DNA of 64,000 bases from Hippopus hippopus (GCA_946811185.2 OX328096.1:50234252-50298251); one strand, 5' to 3'; shown: positions 20,507 through 31,232, numbered from the stretch's first letter. A program made the numbers and translations. Notes: generated by a model from the letters alone, not told the origin.

Positions 20507-20726
20507 CCTTTACCACACAATCCCGAGTTTTAACGACCCTTAGGAAAAAGCCTTTTGAAAACATTGTGGGAAAAGGAGAAAATGCTGGTAACCAGCATTT
20601 TCTCCTTTTCCCACAATGTTTTCTACCCTTTAAAAGGCAAATTTCATCATTTGAGCCACATTTAATTTGTTGTCTGCAGATGCTTTGAATTTGGACTTGT
20701 CCAAAATTTTGTCATGTGGTAAAGAG
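20507..20726 (+). mobile_element. TTAA-A MITE, reference copy
   Basis: TTAA at 20503-20506 and 20727-20730 bracket a 220-bp body. Order: the end CCCTTTACCACACAATCCCG; AGTTTTAACGACCCTTAGG; left arm GAAAACATTGTGGGAAAAGG then AGAAAATGCTGG; centre TAA; right arm CCAGCATTTTCTCCTTTTCC then CACAATGTTTTC; then CATCATTTGAGCCACATTTA, TTTGTTGTCTGCAGATGC, TTGGACTTGTCCAAAATTTT and the end GTGGTAAAGAG. The 32-bp arms are perfectly complementary. Ends and TTAA target fit piggyBac-like transposition. No coding capacity. Confidence 0.95.
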
Positions 20727-20730
20727 TTAA

Positions 20731-21256
20731 ACAACAAACAAACTAGTGAAAAGAAGGTCCTAAGGATTAGTATGTACAATAACTGGTCAATGATTTGCTT
20801 CTAATTCTGATAATTGTAACAATTCTGAGTTGCAAATTTTTAACCAGTTATAAGACTCAGGTATTATAGTTTCAAGACAACTTTTATCATAAATTCTTAC
20901 AATAGATTCGACATAGCAGACTACACTGTCTGCACAGTTTAACAGTGATTTGTATGCTGTCTGCAATAGGTTACTCCTGTTTAGATTTGGTGTTAAAACT
21001 ACCATCCAAGACATTGTAAATAGAGTTATTGAATATTCTTAAAATAGGTTTTAACTTTTATGATGAACTTTCTAAAAATAGAAGTGAACTTTTGTAATGA
21101 GTTGAATGAATCTTTCAGTACTGATAAAAGGAGAAAATTAATTCATATTCATTTCATTGTTGTCAAAGCTCATGTAGTGAAGAATGATTTGCTATCTTTA
21201 TATAGACATTCAATTCATTGAAAAATCAGGCTTCCGCTTTTAAATCTTCATATATA
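20731..21256. other. unassigned stretch
   Basis: A 75-residue minus-strand open frame (20787-21014) has no recognisable motif. Nothing else was seen. Confidence 0.4.
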
Positions 21257-21885
21257 CCCTTCATCTCATAATCATGGATCCATATAATTCATTTTGTCTA
21301 ACAACCAACTTAAGGCTGGTACACACAATATCCCTATGTTTACACAATGTTCCCGTCAGCCATGGCAGCCCTGTTTGTCCGAAATGTGGTGTGCCGTGAG
21401 ATTTTGTTTGTGTTTTTCTCCATTTACCAAGTTTAGTTAAGTTTCTTTATGGTATCTTGCGGTATCCGTAATAAACCATGGAGGGAACCCTACGTTTACA
21501 CAATATTCCTGGCAGCCACGGCAACCATGTTTCTGACAACCGTGGACAAAATGGGATTGATGTAATACAATGCAAAGGAATGGGATAAGCAAACCTGTCA
21601 GACCATGATCGCCTGGGTTGTCGTGCCAGATTTTTTGACTGTCAAAAAATTTGCCATGGCGATCCCAGTGCTGATGAGAAACCTCAAAGACCGGGTTGAT
21701 TGTTGCTTTCTACTACGGTAAGTAAGATTTGTTCTAGACACAAAAATCTCAGAGATTAATCTTACTGTGAGTACCGAGCTTTAATCATGAGGTAGACTAC
21801 TCCTTTGACAAGCTAAAACTTGATCAAAAGCAAAAAGTTTCGTCCTAAGTCAGCCTGTGCTCACTTGTATTATATCATGCAGCAT
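21257..21885 (+). mobile_element. family-G MITE split by element I
   Basis: Left piece 21257-21313 (ATCATGGATCCATATAATTC, TTGTCTAACAACCAAC) and right piece 21781-21885 (ATCATGAGGTAGACTACTCC, AAAAGCAAAAAGTTTCGTCC) match consecutive blocks of the other G copies. Both outer ends are lost. Confidence 0.72.
21314..21780. mobile_element. TTAA element I, 467 bp
   Basis: TTAA at 21310-21313 and 21781-21784. Ends GGCTGGTACACACAATATCC and (reverse complement of the right) AGCTCGGTACTCACAG are imperfect inverted repeats. Inside are direct repeats: TTTACACAATGTTCCCGTCA and TTTACACAATATTCCTGGCA, each followed by GCCAYGGCA. CpG content is above that of its surroundings. Confidence 0.72.
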
Positions 21886-22326
21886 TAGAACCTAAATATA
21901 CCTTTGGTATGGGTATATGGGTAAAGCAATAAGTGAGAGTTTGGGCTGATCCAAATTTTGTGAGATGACGCTACTTACCATTGACCAAGCATCAAGATGG
22001 AAAGTTGCATTACATGTACTTTTGAAAGTGGAAAGTGAGTAATCTAGAGAAGTAGCATTTACTTTTGTAATGTGAATGGGATGTGCTTATACACACGCTC
22101 TTTCCTGCTCCTTTCACCTCATTACAATATTTCAGATCTTACTTCAAATTATGTATTACAGGGGATTTCCATAATTGAGTTAGCGGTATTTCAAATACAA
22201 GTTTTATGAATGAAAAAAATAAAACATTATTTTCTTCTTTGAAGTGTTGAAATTATTTGCATATTGGCTTACCTGGTAGTCTATTTTCTGTGCCATTTGA
22301 AAACATTGAAAAGGGTATGTCAGGCT
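21886..22326. other. unassigned stretch
   Basis: Nothing recognised. Confidence 0.4.
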
Positions 22327-22330
22327 TTAA

Positions 22331-22546
22331 CTCTTCACCACACAACAAAATTTCAGACTTGTCGAAATCGAATGCATTTGCATTAAGACAAATGTGATTC
22401 AGATCATGCCATTGTTTGTGAAAGGATATAAAATATTGTGGGAAAAGGAGAAAATGCTGGTTACCAGCATTTTCTCCTTTTCCCACATTGTTTTCAAAAA
22501 CCTTATTGCTCTGGGTTGTTAAAACTCGGGATTGTGTGGTAAAGGG
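22331..22546 (-). mobile_element. TTAA-A MITE
   Basis: TTAA at 22327-22330 and 22547-22550. The core is perfect except for CACATTG in the right arm. Confidence 0.93.
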
Positions 22547-22550
22547 TTAA

Positions 22551-22598
22551 CTCTTTACCTGACAGCAAAATTTTAGACTTGTCCAAATTCAAAGCATT
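22551..22598 (-). mobile_element. TTAA-A fragment sharing a TTAA
   Basis: CTCTTTACCTGACAGCAAAA then TTAGACTTGTCCAAATTCAA: the first ~48 bp of a copy that shares 22547-22550 with its neighbour. Confidence 0.8.
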
Positions 22599-23584
22599 GT
22601 GAGGAATGAAACCTACCCAGCTATTACTGATTTTCCAAAAAAAATGTTTTCCTTTACTTTACTTTTTTCACCATTTATTTCTCATGTCTTGTATGTCAAA
22701 AATAGTCTTAATAATGATCAGGCAAATTTTAAGAAGGAAAAGGAGAAAAGAAGCATGCCAAATAATGAATGAAGAAAAATTTAAGAACATTTAGTCAAAT
22801 TATTCAGGAATGATCAATGAGTTGTGGCCACCAATTCAGATGAATGACAGTTTTTTAAAAAGATTGACAGCCCTTTTATAATTTAATGGAAGAAATTTCA
22901 AATATAGACAAATTATGAAGTTACATTTGAATACATGTTATTACAAAGGGCAAAATTTTTCTCACAGTACTAATATGTTTTCCATTTTGTGACATAATCC
23001 ACTGTGAATGGTGTCCAAAGCATGTATTTCCTCCTTTCTTAAATTTCTTTTAATATAATTGTATCTTTAGTATTATTAAGATACATGTTTTATATTTTAA
23101 CAGGCCATCTTTAGAAATTCTGGTAGACAGAAAAAAATAGTACAAAGGAGAGATCTTTGAAGGAAAAGAAAATGACTCCTGTGAATGATTGAGGAAACGT
23201 TATGGGCGATGGAGAATTTACATGTCAGGAGCAATGGCTCCTTTCTTTAAAATGGTTTTAAAGCTAACTAAATATCATACTACTAGGGCCGTAAAAAATT
23301 CATAAGACTGTAATGGGTAAGCTCTAATCAGCTGTTTAATCAATCAAGGTTAGATCTATTGTTGAAGTATGACACTGACAAGAGTGAAATATAGCTAATT
23401 CTAGTTTTTGAAATATAGATAAACTTAATGAATTTTGACACAGAAATCATTATCAACCCACTACCATACTTGTATAGCCCTGAACAAGAGGGCTTTAAAA
23501 GTGAAAACACGGTGAAATTAAATTTTGCTTTACTCAGGGTAAAAACTGTCAGTCTTGCCAGAATAAATAATAAACCTGTATCAA
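22599..23584. other. unassigned AT-rich stretch
   Basis: No repeat match. The 62-residue frame at 22606-22794 is lysine-rich and lacks features of a gene. Confidence 0.45.
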
Positions 23585-23588
23585 TTAA

Positions 23589-23754
23589 CCCTTGAACAAA
23601 CAGTCCTAAGTTTTGATGACCTGTCAGAAGAAAACACTGTGAGAAAAGAAGAAAATGTCAGTATCCATCATTTTCTCATTGTCCCACAATATTACCTCTC
23701 CCTGAGGCAAATTTTCCACATGAGTAGTCTAAAATTTAGTCGTCTAGTAGAAAA
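23589..23754 (+). mobile_element. TTAA-A MITE, shortened
   Basis: TTAA at 23585-23588 and 23755-23758. Both palindrome arms have drifted (GAAAATGTCAGTATCCATCA). The right arm is shortened. Confidence 0.82.
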
Positions 23755-23869
23755 TTAAATATCTTCATGCCATAGTTTTACACAATAGATGCGGTAATTT
23801 GTATACCCCAGAAAAGAATTTTTTGGCGACATATGATTTTCATTTAGTCCATCCTTAGGTTAAAGGTAA

Positions 23870-25905
23870 AGGTCACACCGAGATCAAATGTGTTTTTGGG
23901 AGGTAGCATGTGTGTCAGGCCTATAACTTTTTAAACTTTGAATGAATTTCAGTTTAAGTTAGCAGAATTGTCAACCACATATAAGCAGTGTGTTGCACTC
24001 AAGAATCACTTCAGTAAGTCAAAAGTCAAAGTTACAGCAAAGTAAAATTATTTATATAAAGAGAAATTTTGGGGGATTATGTCCATGTCTGGCCTGTAAC
24101 TTTTTTAATTATGAATGAATTTCAATGTGACTGAACACATAAAGATAATGATGTGTCATGAGCAAGAATCATTTCTGTATACATATAAAGGTCAGAGATC
24201 AAAGTCATGGCAAGGTCAGTTTTCATTTCAAAATGCGTGCAAAAACGTTAACCACATGGAGATGATGTTTCATAAACAAGAGTCATGTCTTCTGTAGGTT
24301 GAATGTCAATGCCACAGCAAGGTCAAAGGTTTTTTTGGGGGGGATGCAGTGTTCATGTCTGGCCTGTAACTTTTTGTGATCATGCTGTGTCCGTCGTCTG
24401 TCTTGTGTCGTGCTTCGTCCATCATCAACTTTTACCTTGTGTACACTCTAGAGGCCACAGTTTTTGTCCAATACTCTTGAAACTTGGTTAGAATGTTTGT
24501 CTTGATGATATCTCGAACGAGTTTGAAAATGGGTCATGTCAGGTCAAAAACTAGGTCACTAGGTTGAATCTTAGAAAAACCTTGTGTACTCTCTATAGGC
24601 CACATTTTAAGTCCAATACTCTTGAAACTTGGCAAGAATGTTTGTCTTGATGATATCTCCCATGAGTTTGAAAAATGGGTCATGTCGGGTCAAAAACTAG
24701 GTCACTAGGTCAGATCTTAGAAAAACCTTGTGTACACTCTAGAGGCCACACCTTCAGTCCAAAACTCTTGAAAGTTGGTCAGGATGTTTGTCTTGATGAT
24801 ATCTCGGTCAAGATTGCAAATGGCTCATGTCGGGTCAAAAACTAGGTCGTTAGGTCAAATCGTAGAAAAACCTTGTGTACACTCTAGAGGCCACATTTTC
24901 AGTTCAAAACTTTTGAAAGTTAGTCAGAATGTTTGTCTTGATGATTTCTTGGATGAGTTTGCAAATGGGTCATGTCTGGTCAAAAACTAGGTCACTGGTT
25001 CAAATCTTAGAGAAACCTTATGTACCCTCTAGAGGCCACATTTTTAGACAAATACTCATGAAAGTTGGTCAGAATGCTTTTCATAATGATGTTTTGAATG
25101 ACTTCGAAAATGGGTCACATCAGGTCAAAAACTAGGTCACAAGGTCAAATCTTTAAAATAGCTTGTGTAGCTCTAGAGTCATCATTTTCTGTCCAATACT
25201 TATGAAAATTAGTCAGAATGTTTGTCTTGATGATCAATATGATGAAATTGAAAATGGCTGACATTGGGTAAAAAAAAAACTAGGTCACCATGTCAAATCT
25301 TGGAAAAACCTTGTGTACCCTTTAGAGGCCACATTTTGTGTCCAATTCTTATAAAAGGTGGTCAGAATCTTTGTTTTGATAATATCTGCAATGGGAAAAT
25401 GGGCTATGTCTGGCTAAAAAGTAGGTCACTGAGAGAAATTCTAGAAAAAGCTTGTGTACAAGCTAGAGGCCAAATTTTCAATCCAGTAATTATGAAAGGT
25501 TTGTAGAATGTTTGTCAAAATATCTCGCAAGAGATTGAAAATGGGTCATGTTTGGTCAAAAGACTCAGGGCCATCATGGTCCTCTTGTTTAGTTATGAAT
25601 GAATTTCTGTATAATTATGCAAGATTGTCAACCACATATAACAGTGTGTTTGTGCAAGAACCATGTCAGTAGGTCAAAGGTCAGAACACAATAAAGTCCA
25701 ATATGTTTAAAAAGAGAATTTTTGGGGTTATGTTCCTGTACGGCCTATAATTTTTTTAATTATGAATCAGTTTCAATATACATGTAACTGTGCAGAAATG
25801 TCAACCAAATAAAGACAATATTGTGTGCAGAAAACATCTCTATAGGTCAAAAGTTAAGGTCATGATAAGTTCAGAAGTATTTGTAAGAGTTGAGTTCATA
25901 AGTCA
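23870..25905 (+). mobile_element. array element H1 (~230-bp units), split by H2
   Basis: Units carry TGGCCTGTAACTTTTTTAAT, TATGAATGAATTTCAATGTG and AGGTCAAAGGTCA-like blocks, at about 23910, 24090 and 24360, and again from 25588. H2 interrupts it between CCTGTAACTTTTT and AGTTATGAATGAATT. Confidence 0.75.
24377..25587 (+). mobile_element. array element H2 (~146-bp units)
   Basis: Eight units begin at CCTTGTGTACACTCTAGAGG-type boxes near 24435, 24580, 24726, 24871, 25015, 25161, 25308 and 25450. Each continues TTGGTCAGAATGTTTGTCTT, GATGATATCT and GGTCAAAAACTAGGTCAC. The right end carries the hairpin GGGCCATCATGGTCC followed by TCTTGTTTAG. The long plus-strand frames here simply echo the repeat. 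Confidence 0.85.
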
Positions 25906-26142
25906 TTGTCTATGTTCATAGCTCACAGGAAAAGGTTATATTGTTTTCAGGGCATCAGTCACTTCTCAGTTAAACATCTTACTTCATTCATGCAGTTTTG
26001 TTTTCTTCTTACAAAACCTTTGTAACATTATTGGAGAGTACATAATACCTTAATTTCTGGCCTGTTTGTCAAATTTTGTTGATTTTTTAATGTTTCATTC
26101 AAATACTATTTACTTTTAGTGAAAGTGTAAATAAATCAGAAC
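25906..26142. other. unassigned stretch
   Basis: Nothing recognised. Confidence 0.4.
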
Positions 26143-26358
26143 TGTCAACCCTTCAGTGCAAAATAACTAAAACAGTCATTTTCAGTCTAGAGATAAGACC
26201 TAGATGATTGAAATATCGTGGTTGCTTCTGCCCATTGTGTTTCAGCAAAACAGACAATTAAGATCAAAGATCAGACTGCACATTTTGTGAAGGCTGATCT
26301 TTGATCTACAGAGGCTGCTAGGGCATCTATAGCAGTGAATGGTGCTTTAAGGGTTCAA
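26143..26358 (+). mobile_element. TTAA-B MITE
   Basis: CAACCCTTCAGTGCAAAATA opens it. The core GATCAAAGATCAGACTGCAC / AGGCTGATCTTTGATC is mostly complementary. Confidence 0.75.
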
Positions 26359-26429
26359 AGATAAAAGACAGGAAATAGGGCGAAGTATACTTAACCGATT
26401 TCTGTGCAAGCTTTATTTAGACGGGCCAA

Positions 26430-26625
26430 TGAATTGTTGAAAAATTATATACAGGACAAAACTTTGTAAGAATTGAAAATATTAGCCAGCATCAAATTAG
26501 AAAATGTTATAGAAAACGAATAGAAACAGTTTGCTTGTAACAAGCTAATCCTTTTTCCACAATGTTTTGCAAAGCTGTCATCTTCAAGGGCATGTAAAGT
26601 GATATTTGTACAGTTATGGGTAAAT
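26430..26625 (-). mobile_element. TTAA-A MITE, old copy
   Basis: The right arm CCTTTTTCCACAATGTTTTG and the start of the right flank are recognisable; the left half is faint. Confidence 0.55.
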
Positions 26626-27405
26626 TAAAATGCTAGCAGTTTTTTTACTCTATTTCTTACAGTTTAAAAATATAAATGTTAGAAAATCAGTTTTAGTTCA
26701 ATGACAATGTTTTTACCTTCTGCCTGGTCCACAAAAGAAAAGCAAGATTCCTTTGAAAAAAAAATTAGCAATTTTGGCCAATAGACATATTACCAGGCTA
26801 TGGAAAACAAATACCTGTTATAAGATGGACTGGGTAAGACTAAAGAGGAGCTGGAAAATGAATATTGAAATGTTGCTTTTGTCACTCAATATGAAGAAAA
26901 ATAGTAAAAATTACCTGCACAGCAATTGCCTCTTTTTCCTCATTATGTTCATTTTGTTGAAATTTGGAATTTTTAATTAGATATATGTATATTTGTAGGT
27001 TACAAATTTATCCCAATCATCGTTGTAAAAGGGAAAAAAGTTAAAATATTGTTCGAACACACTTCAGAATTACTTCATGATATTGTCATCCATTGAAGCA
27101 CTAGCCTAAGCTCTTGTTGCTTAGCCTCATCTGAGGGCCGTGCATCATACTGTACCGCTGTGACACCTAGTTGATCATTAACTACGCTTTAGGAGCTTAT
27201 AAAGATATTTCTGCTCTTCAATATGTTCCCATGCAGACATTCAGCTGATTCTGACATCTAACAAGGTTTGTTGAATCACACCCCTGTAGACATAATAGTA
27301 TAAGGTTTACCATATAGTACAGGAAAAAGATCATCCTCTGTCATATTAGTTTGCTGTGATATGAATAAAGGCCCAGGGGTATCAATAAGCGCTACCAAAG
27401 CTTGT
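26626..27405. other. unassigned stretch
   Basis: A lysine-rich 75-residue frame (26753-26980) has no recognised domain. No repeat match. Confidence 0.4.
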
Positions 27406-27409
27406 ACGT

Positions 27410-27500
27410 TAGTGCCATAAATGTTTTAGCAAATAGGCCAAGAGGGACCCACCAAATGAAAATGTGCACATTTTTGACTAATTGCAAATTACCATTCTGT
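27410..27500 (+). repeat. repeat J, copy 2
   Basis: TTTTAGCAAATAGGCCAAGA and GGGACCCACCAAATGAAAAT, then GTGCACATTTTTGAC, match the reverse complement of 12510-12625. Confidence 0.5.
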
Positions 27501-27639
27501 TCATTTGATTTCATTATACTGAAAAGTAGGTTAAAAACCATCCTATTTAGCTGCGCAGTAAAAGACAATGCTAAAAGGCTGTATAATGTAATTTTCAAAA
27601 ATCATGATGAGTAGGTAAGATTTCCAAAGAAGATTTCTT

Positions 27640-27735
27640 TCCTCAAGTAATGGACAGTGTAGATCCAAGATCAGACTACATTCTCTGTATAGTCTAATCT
27701 TGACCTACACTGTCTGGCTGCAAATCAGACATTGA
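27640..27735 (+). mobile_element. TTAA-B MITE core
   Basis: GACAGTGTAGATCCAAGATC ... TCTAATCTTGACCTACACTG forms a hairpin. Arms beyond the core are not recognisable. Confidence 0.7.
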
Positions 27736-27754
27736 GCTGCACTTACTATGTTAA

Positions 27755-27968
27755 CTCTTTACCACAAAACAATATTCTACAGAGGTCCAAATTGAAGAAT
27801 TTGCAGATGACAAATGTTGCACAAATTATGAAGTCTATCTTTGAAAGGGTAGAAAACATTGTTGGAAAAGGAAGAAAATCTTGTCACCAGCATTTCTCCT
27901 TTTTCCACAATGTTTTCAAAGTTCTTATCTTTGGAAAATTGTAAAAACTCAAGATTATAGTTAAAGGG
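27755..27968 (-). mobile_element. TTAA-A MITE
   Basis: TTAA at 27751-27754 and 27969-27972. The core is asymmetrical (AAAATCTTGTCACCAGCATT). Confidence 0.88.
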
Positions 27969-27984
27969 TTAAGGATTAAAGTAA

Positions 27985-28085
27985 CCCCCCCCCCCATCAA
28001 CAAGGGAAGTAATCAGTATCTGCCAAAAAGAAGGTCAAATGCAATATTACTTCCCTTGGCATAATGTAAGCCCCCCCCCCACCCC
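27985..28085. repeat. mini inverted repeat between two poly-C tracts
   Basis: C11 at 27985-27995, the inverted repeat CAAGGGAAGTAATC ... ATTACTTCCCTTG at 28001-28058, then C10 at 28071-28080. Both C tracts have the same orientation and follow GTAA-type words, so they are not part of the inverted repeat. Confidence 0.75.
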
Positions 28086-28440
28086 TTTTCTCAAATTGGA
28101 GTTCTGCATTTTTCTGTGTTTTATTTACAGATTCATTCTTTTCATTCATTCTGTGAAATGAATGCCTTTGAATGTTATTTTTCCCATTGATACAGATTAG
28201 CAATGAAAAATTTTATTGAAGTAATACCATTCTGTGCTTGTTTTCAAACTTGACTTGGTAATTTTGTGAAAAGTTTGGTGCAGCATTGTAATCCTTGGCA
28301 TGGTATCTAGGGCAATATTTTGTGCTTGAAAAGGACAAAGGGTAAAGATCAAACTGCTTATACTGTCTCAACCAATGGTCGGATCTAATGAGATACTCTC
28401 TGGCGGTGAACTTAACATATTTTTGTCACACAAGAGAAAC
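28086..28440. other. unassigned stretch
   Basis: Nothing recognised. Confidence 0.4.
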
Positions 28441-28445
28441 ATTAA

Positions 28446-28798
28446 CCCTTGACCAAATAACAAATTTTTTGGACTAGCCCAAATTGAAAGTATTATGCAG
28501 ACAACAAATTAAATGTGAGTCAAATGATGATATCTGTCTTTGATAGGGTAGAAAGCATTGTGGAGAAAGTAGAAAATGCTGGTTACAACAGTTCATGCAA
28601 AACATGAAATTTATCGTTCAAAGGGTAGAAAACATTGTGGAAAAAGGAGACAATACTGGTTATCAGCATTTTCTTCTTTTCCAACATTATTTTTTTAAAA
28701 TTTCTTCCTGAGGATGGTTTATTGTTGGGAATCCTGACAATATTTTTGAAAGCTTTCTTCCTCAGGGTGGTTAAATGGCAGGATTGTTTGATAAAGGA
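28446..28798 (-). mobile_element. compound TTAA-A MITE, copy within copy
   Basis: TTAA at 28442-28445 and 28799-28802. Left arms occur twice (GGGTAGAAAGCATTGTGGAG, GGGTAGAAAACATTGTGGAA). Right arms also occur twice (TTTCTTCCTGAGGATGG, TTTCTTCCTCAGGGTGG). So parts of a second copy sit inside the first. Confidence 0.8.
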
Positions 28799-28809
28799 TT
28801 AACACATTG

Positions 28810-29008
28810 CATTAGCCCTATACCAAAAATATTCTATTTAACAACCCACAGGAAGAACTTTTGAAAACATGGCTGGAAAAGGAGAAAATGCTAGTCACCA
28901 GCATTTTCTTGTTTTTCCACAGTTCTACCAATTTAGCAACATTCAATTGTTGTCTGCAAATGTTATCATGGACCTCTCTAAAATTTTGTTGTCTTGTAAA
29001 CAGTCACA
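28810..29008 (+). mobile_element. TTAA-A MITE
   Basis: A core with centre CTAGTCACCAG and a clear right arm (TTGTTGTCTGCAAATGTTAT). Terminal TTAA sites are lost. Confidence 0.8.
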
Positions 29009-29269
29009 CTTTTATTCCTGTTGATTATTAGGAATGTTTTTTCTACAAGAAATTTCTCAAAGAAGGTGGTGAGTTAATTAATTAGAACAGTATTTCCTGT
29101 TTTCAAGGATGTTACATGCCCAATAAAATAATTATGATATCAATAATGACAGTAAATCAATACATGTTGATAAATTGGAAAATTCATTAGCAGACTTTTA
29201 TGTCATATTTGTTATTCATTACACACCTGTCATGTTATTAAAGGCTTGGAGCAATGGAACAAAAAAATG

Positions 29270-29668
29270 AACTCTTCACCAGACAATACAATTTTTAGAA
29301 GGCCTTATTTAACCCTGTACCACACAATCCTGAATTTCAATGACTCTGAGGTAGGATGCTTTTGAAAACATTGTGGGAAAAGGAGAAAATGCTGGTAACC
29401 AGCATTTTCTCCTTTTCTTACAATGTTTCTAACCTTTCAAAGACAAATCTATCATTTGAGCTATACTAAATTTGTTGTTTGCAAACGGTTTTTATTTGCA
29501 CATGTCCATAATTTTGTTGTGTGGTAAAGCATTTAACAAATATGCAGAAGACAAATATGGCTGAAATGATGGGGCATGTCTTTCAAAGGGTAGGAAACAT
29601 TATGGGGGAAAAAGAGAAAATGCTGCTTTATCATCATTTTCACCTTCTCTCACAATGTTTGATATATA
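29270..29668 (-). mobile_element. TTAA-A MITE split by another TTAA-A
   Basis: Left fragment 29270-29308 (GAACTCTTCACCAGACAATA) and right fragment 29537-29668 (ATATGCAGAAGACAAATATG, core GAGAAAATGCTGC) are one copy interrupted at a TTAA. Confidence 0.85.
29313..29532 (+). mobile_element. TTAA-A MITE nested in TTAA-A
   Basis: TTAA at 29309-29312 and 29533-29536. The body is 220 bp with an intact core. It lies in the opposite orientation to its host copy. Confidence 0.92.
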
Positions 29669-29669
29669 G

Positions 29670-30094
29670 GTCAGATGTCATAGATGAGTGGAATATTGAA
29701 TGATTCTTTCAACAAAAAATTATTCATGCTACTAAAGCAAAAATTTAGACTGCTGTTTATCAGCCTTTACTCCTTTTTTTCCTATGATGTTTGTACATTA
29801 TATAAGTATTTTCATTGTTGTTTTTTTAGTCATATGAACACTGCTTTGTTTTGTGTAGGGATAAATGCTTGTTTTGTATATTGCAATAGATTGGTGAATG
29901 GAAATGACAAGATTTTGTTTGGTCAAGTTTATACATGTAGAAATTATCAGTTGCCTGAAAACTATCATACTGTAAACTTATAAATATTTGTTATAGGATA
30001 TCGCAGATATGTAATCCCAATAGTTACAATCAATATATAGTAAACAGACCTCTGGTGAACATTCAGAGCATTAAATTTTTTTCGAAAATGATTT
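29670..30094. other. unassigned stretch
   Basis: A 99-residue frame at 29684-29983 is Phe/Tyr-rich without a recognised motif; not called a gene. Confidence 0.4.
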
Positions 30095-30200
30095 TGATAG
30101 TTGTGGTTTTTCATTAAGGAAGAGAGATTTGGGAAACATTTTGGGGAAAAGAAGTAAATGCTGATTACCAGTTTCCCATCCAATTTTTACAAAACTTCAC
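30095..30200 (+). mobile_element. TTAA-A fragment
   Basis: TTTGGGAAACATTTTGGGGA and AAATGCTGATTACCAG are left-arm remnants; the right half is missing. Confidence 0.5.
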
Positions 30201-30323
30201 AGAACTGATCCTGCCATTGTCCCCTTCAGAATTTGTTTAAAGATTTGATTCTAATTTAAAATGGTTACCATGGCAACAAAACTGAAAAATATAGACAATT
30301 TTAAAAAATCTTCTTGTCAGAAA

Positions 30324-30560
30324 GGGTTCCTGCATGGCTCAATGGTAATGTGTAAGACTTTTGACCTAGGGGCCTTGGGTTTGAGCCTCACTGGATCCAC
30401 TTGGTTTTTTATGGGAGTGTCCTTTGGCAAGACACTTCAGAGCCCTGGCCCAGCACTGGTGAAACCCAGAAAATACATAAATATGTGAGCTGTCGCCGTA
30501 ATATGACTGAAATAATGTTGAAAACGGCATAAAACACCATTTCAGCAATCAATCAGTCAA
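30324..30560 (+). mobile_element. SINE-1 (tRNA-derived) with 13-bp target duplication
   Basis: Perfect duplications TTCTTGTCAGAAA at 30311-30323 and 30561-30573. The head has an A-box-like TGGCTCAATGGTA and a B-box-like GGGTTTGAGCC. The body ends GACTGAAATAATGTTGAAAA, CGGCATAAAACACC. The tail is CAATCAATCAGTCAA. The duplication shows LINE-type insertion. Confidence 0.92.
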
Positions 30561-30573
30561 TTCTTGTCAGAAA

Positions 30574-31013
30574 CTTCTTATGATATATAGCATCAATATG
30601 AACTAAGCAAGAGAAATAACTCCAGTTCACTCATAACAAATACATGTAGTTTGTTTAACATTTACTTTCACTGATTATCAGCCTGCACTGTTACATGATG
30701 GATGTTTGGTGTTCAAATTTTTTGGACAGAAAAGGTTCAGTTTTAAGTGAGAGTGATTTATTTTGATGTTAATTGTTATGCTCAGATGAGTTGAATATGT
30801 AATCTTGTCAAAAAATTCTTTGTTAGAGTTCATTGATATTTGATATAAATGATACTTGTAGACCTGCTTTTTTCACTGACATCACCTTTGCATTTGAAAA
30901 GATATGACTTTTAGGCGGAGGGGTGGGAGGATGTGGCAAGACTATGTTCTCTATGAAAGTTTATTGCCATACAGACTTCCTGTAATATGATATAATGTCT
31001 CTGTCAGTGCTAA
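30574..31013. other. unassigned stretch
   Basis: Nothing recognised. Confidence 0.4.
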
Positions 31014-31017
31014 TTAA

Positions 31018-31232
31018 CTCTTTACCACAATCCCGAGTTTTAACAACCATGAGAGAGAAGGCTTTTGTAAACATTGTTGGAAAGGAGTAAATACTGGTAA
31101 TCAGCGTTTTCTCCTATTCCCACAATGTTTTCTACCCTATCAAATTCAGAAATCATTATTTGAACTACATCTAATTTGTCGTTTGCAAATCCTTTCAATG
31201 CGGTCCAGTCCAAAATTTTGTCATTTGGCAGA
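31018..31232 (+). mobile_element. TTAA-A MITE
   Basis: TTAA at 31014-31017. The right flank is worn to GTAAAG. Core GTAAATACTGGTAATCAGCG. Confidence 0.87.

Noticed and set aside
24303..25506. A series of 60-80-codon frames with similar sequence
   Set aside because: They are translations of the H2 146-bp repeat; similarity follows from the DNA repeat, and frames break at each unit.
29684..29983. A 99-codon frame
   Set aside because: Phe/Cys/Tyr-rich translation of T-rich DNA without motif or splice context.
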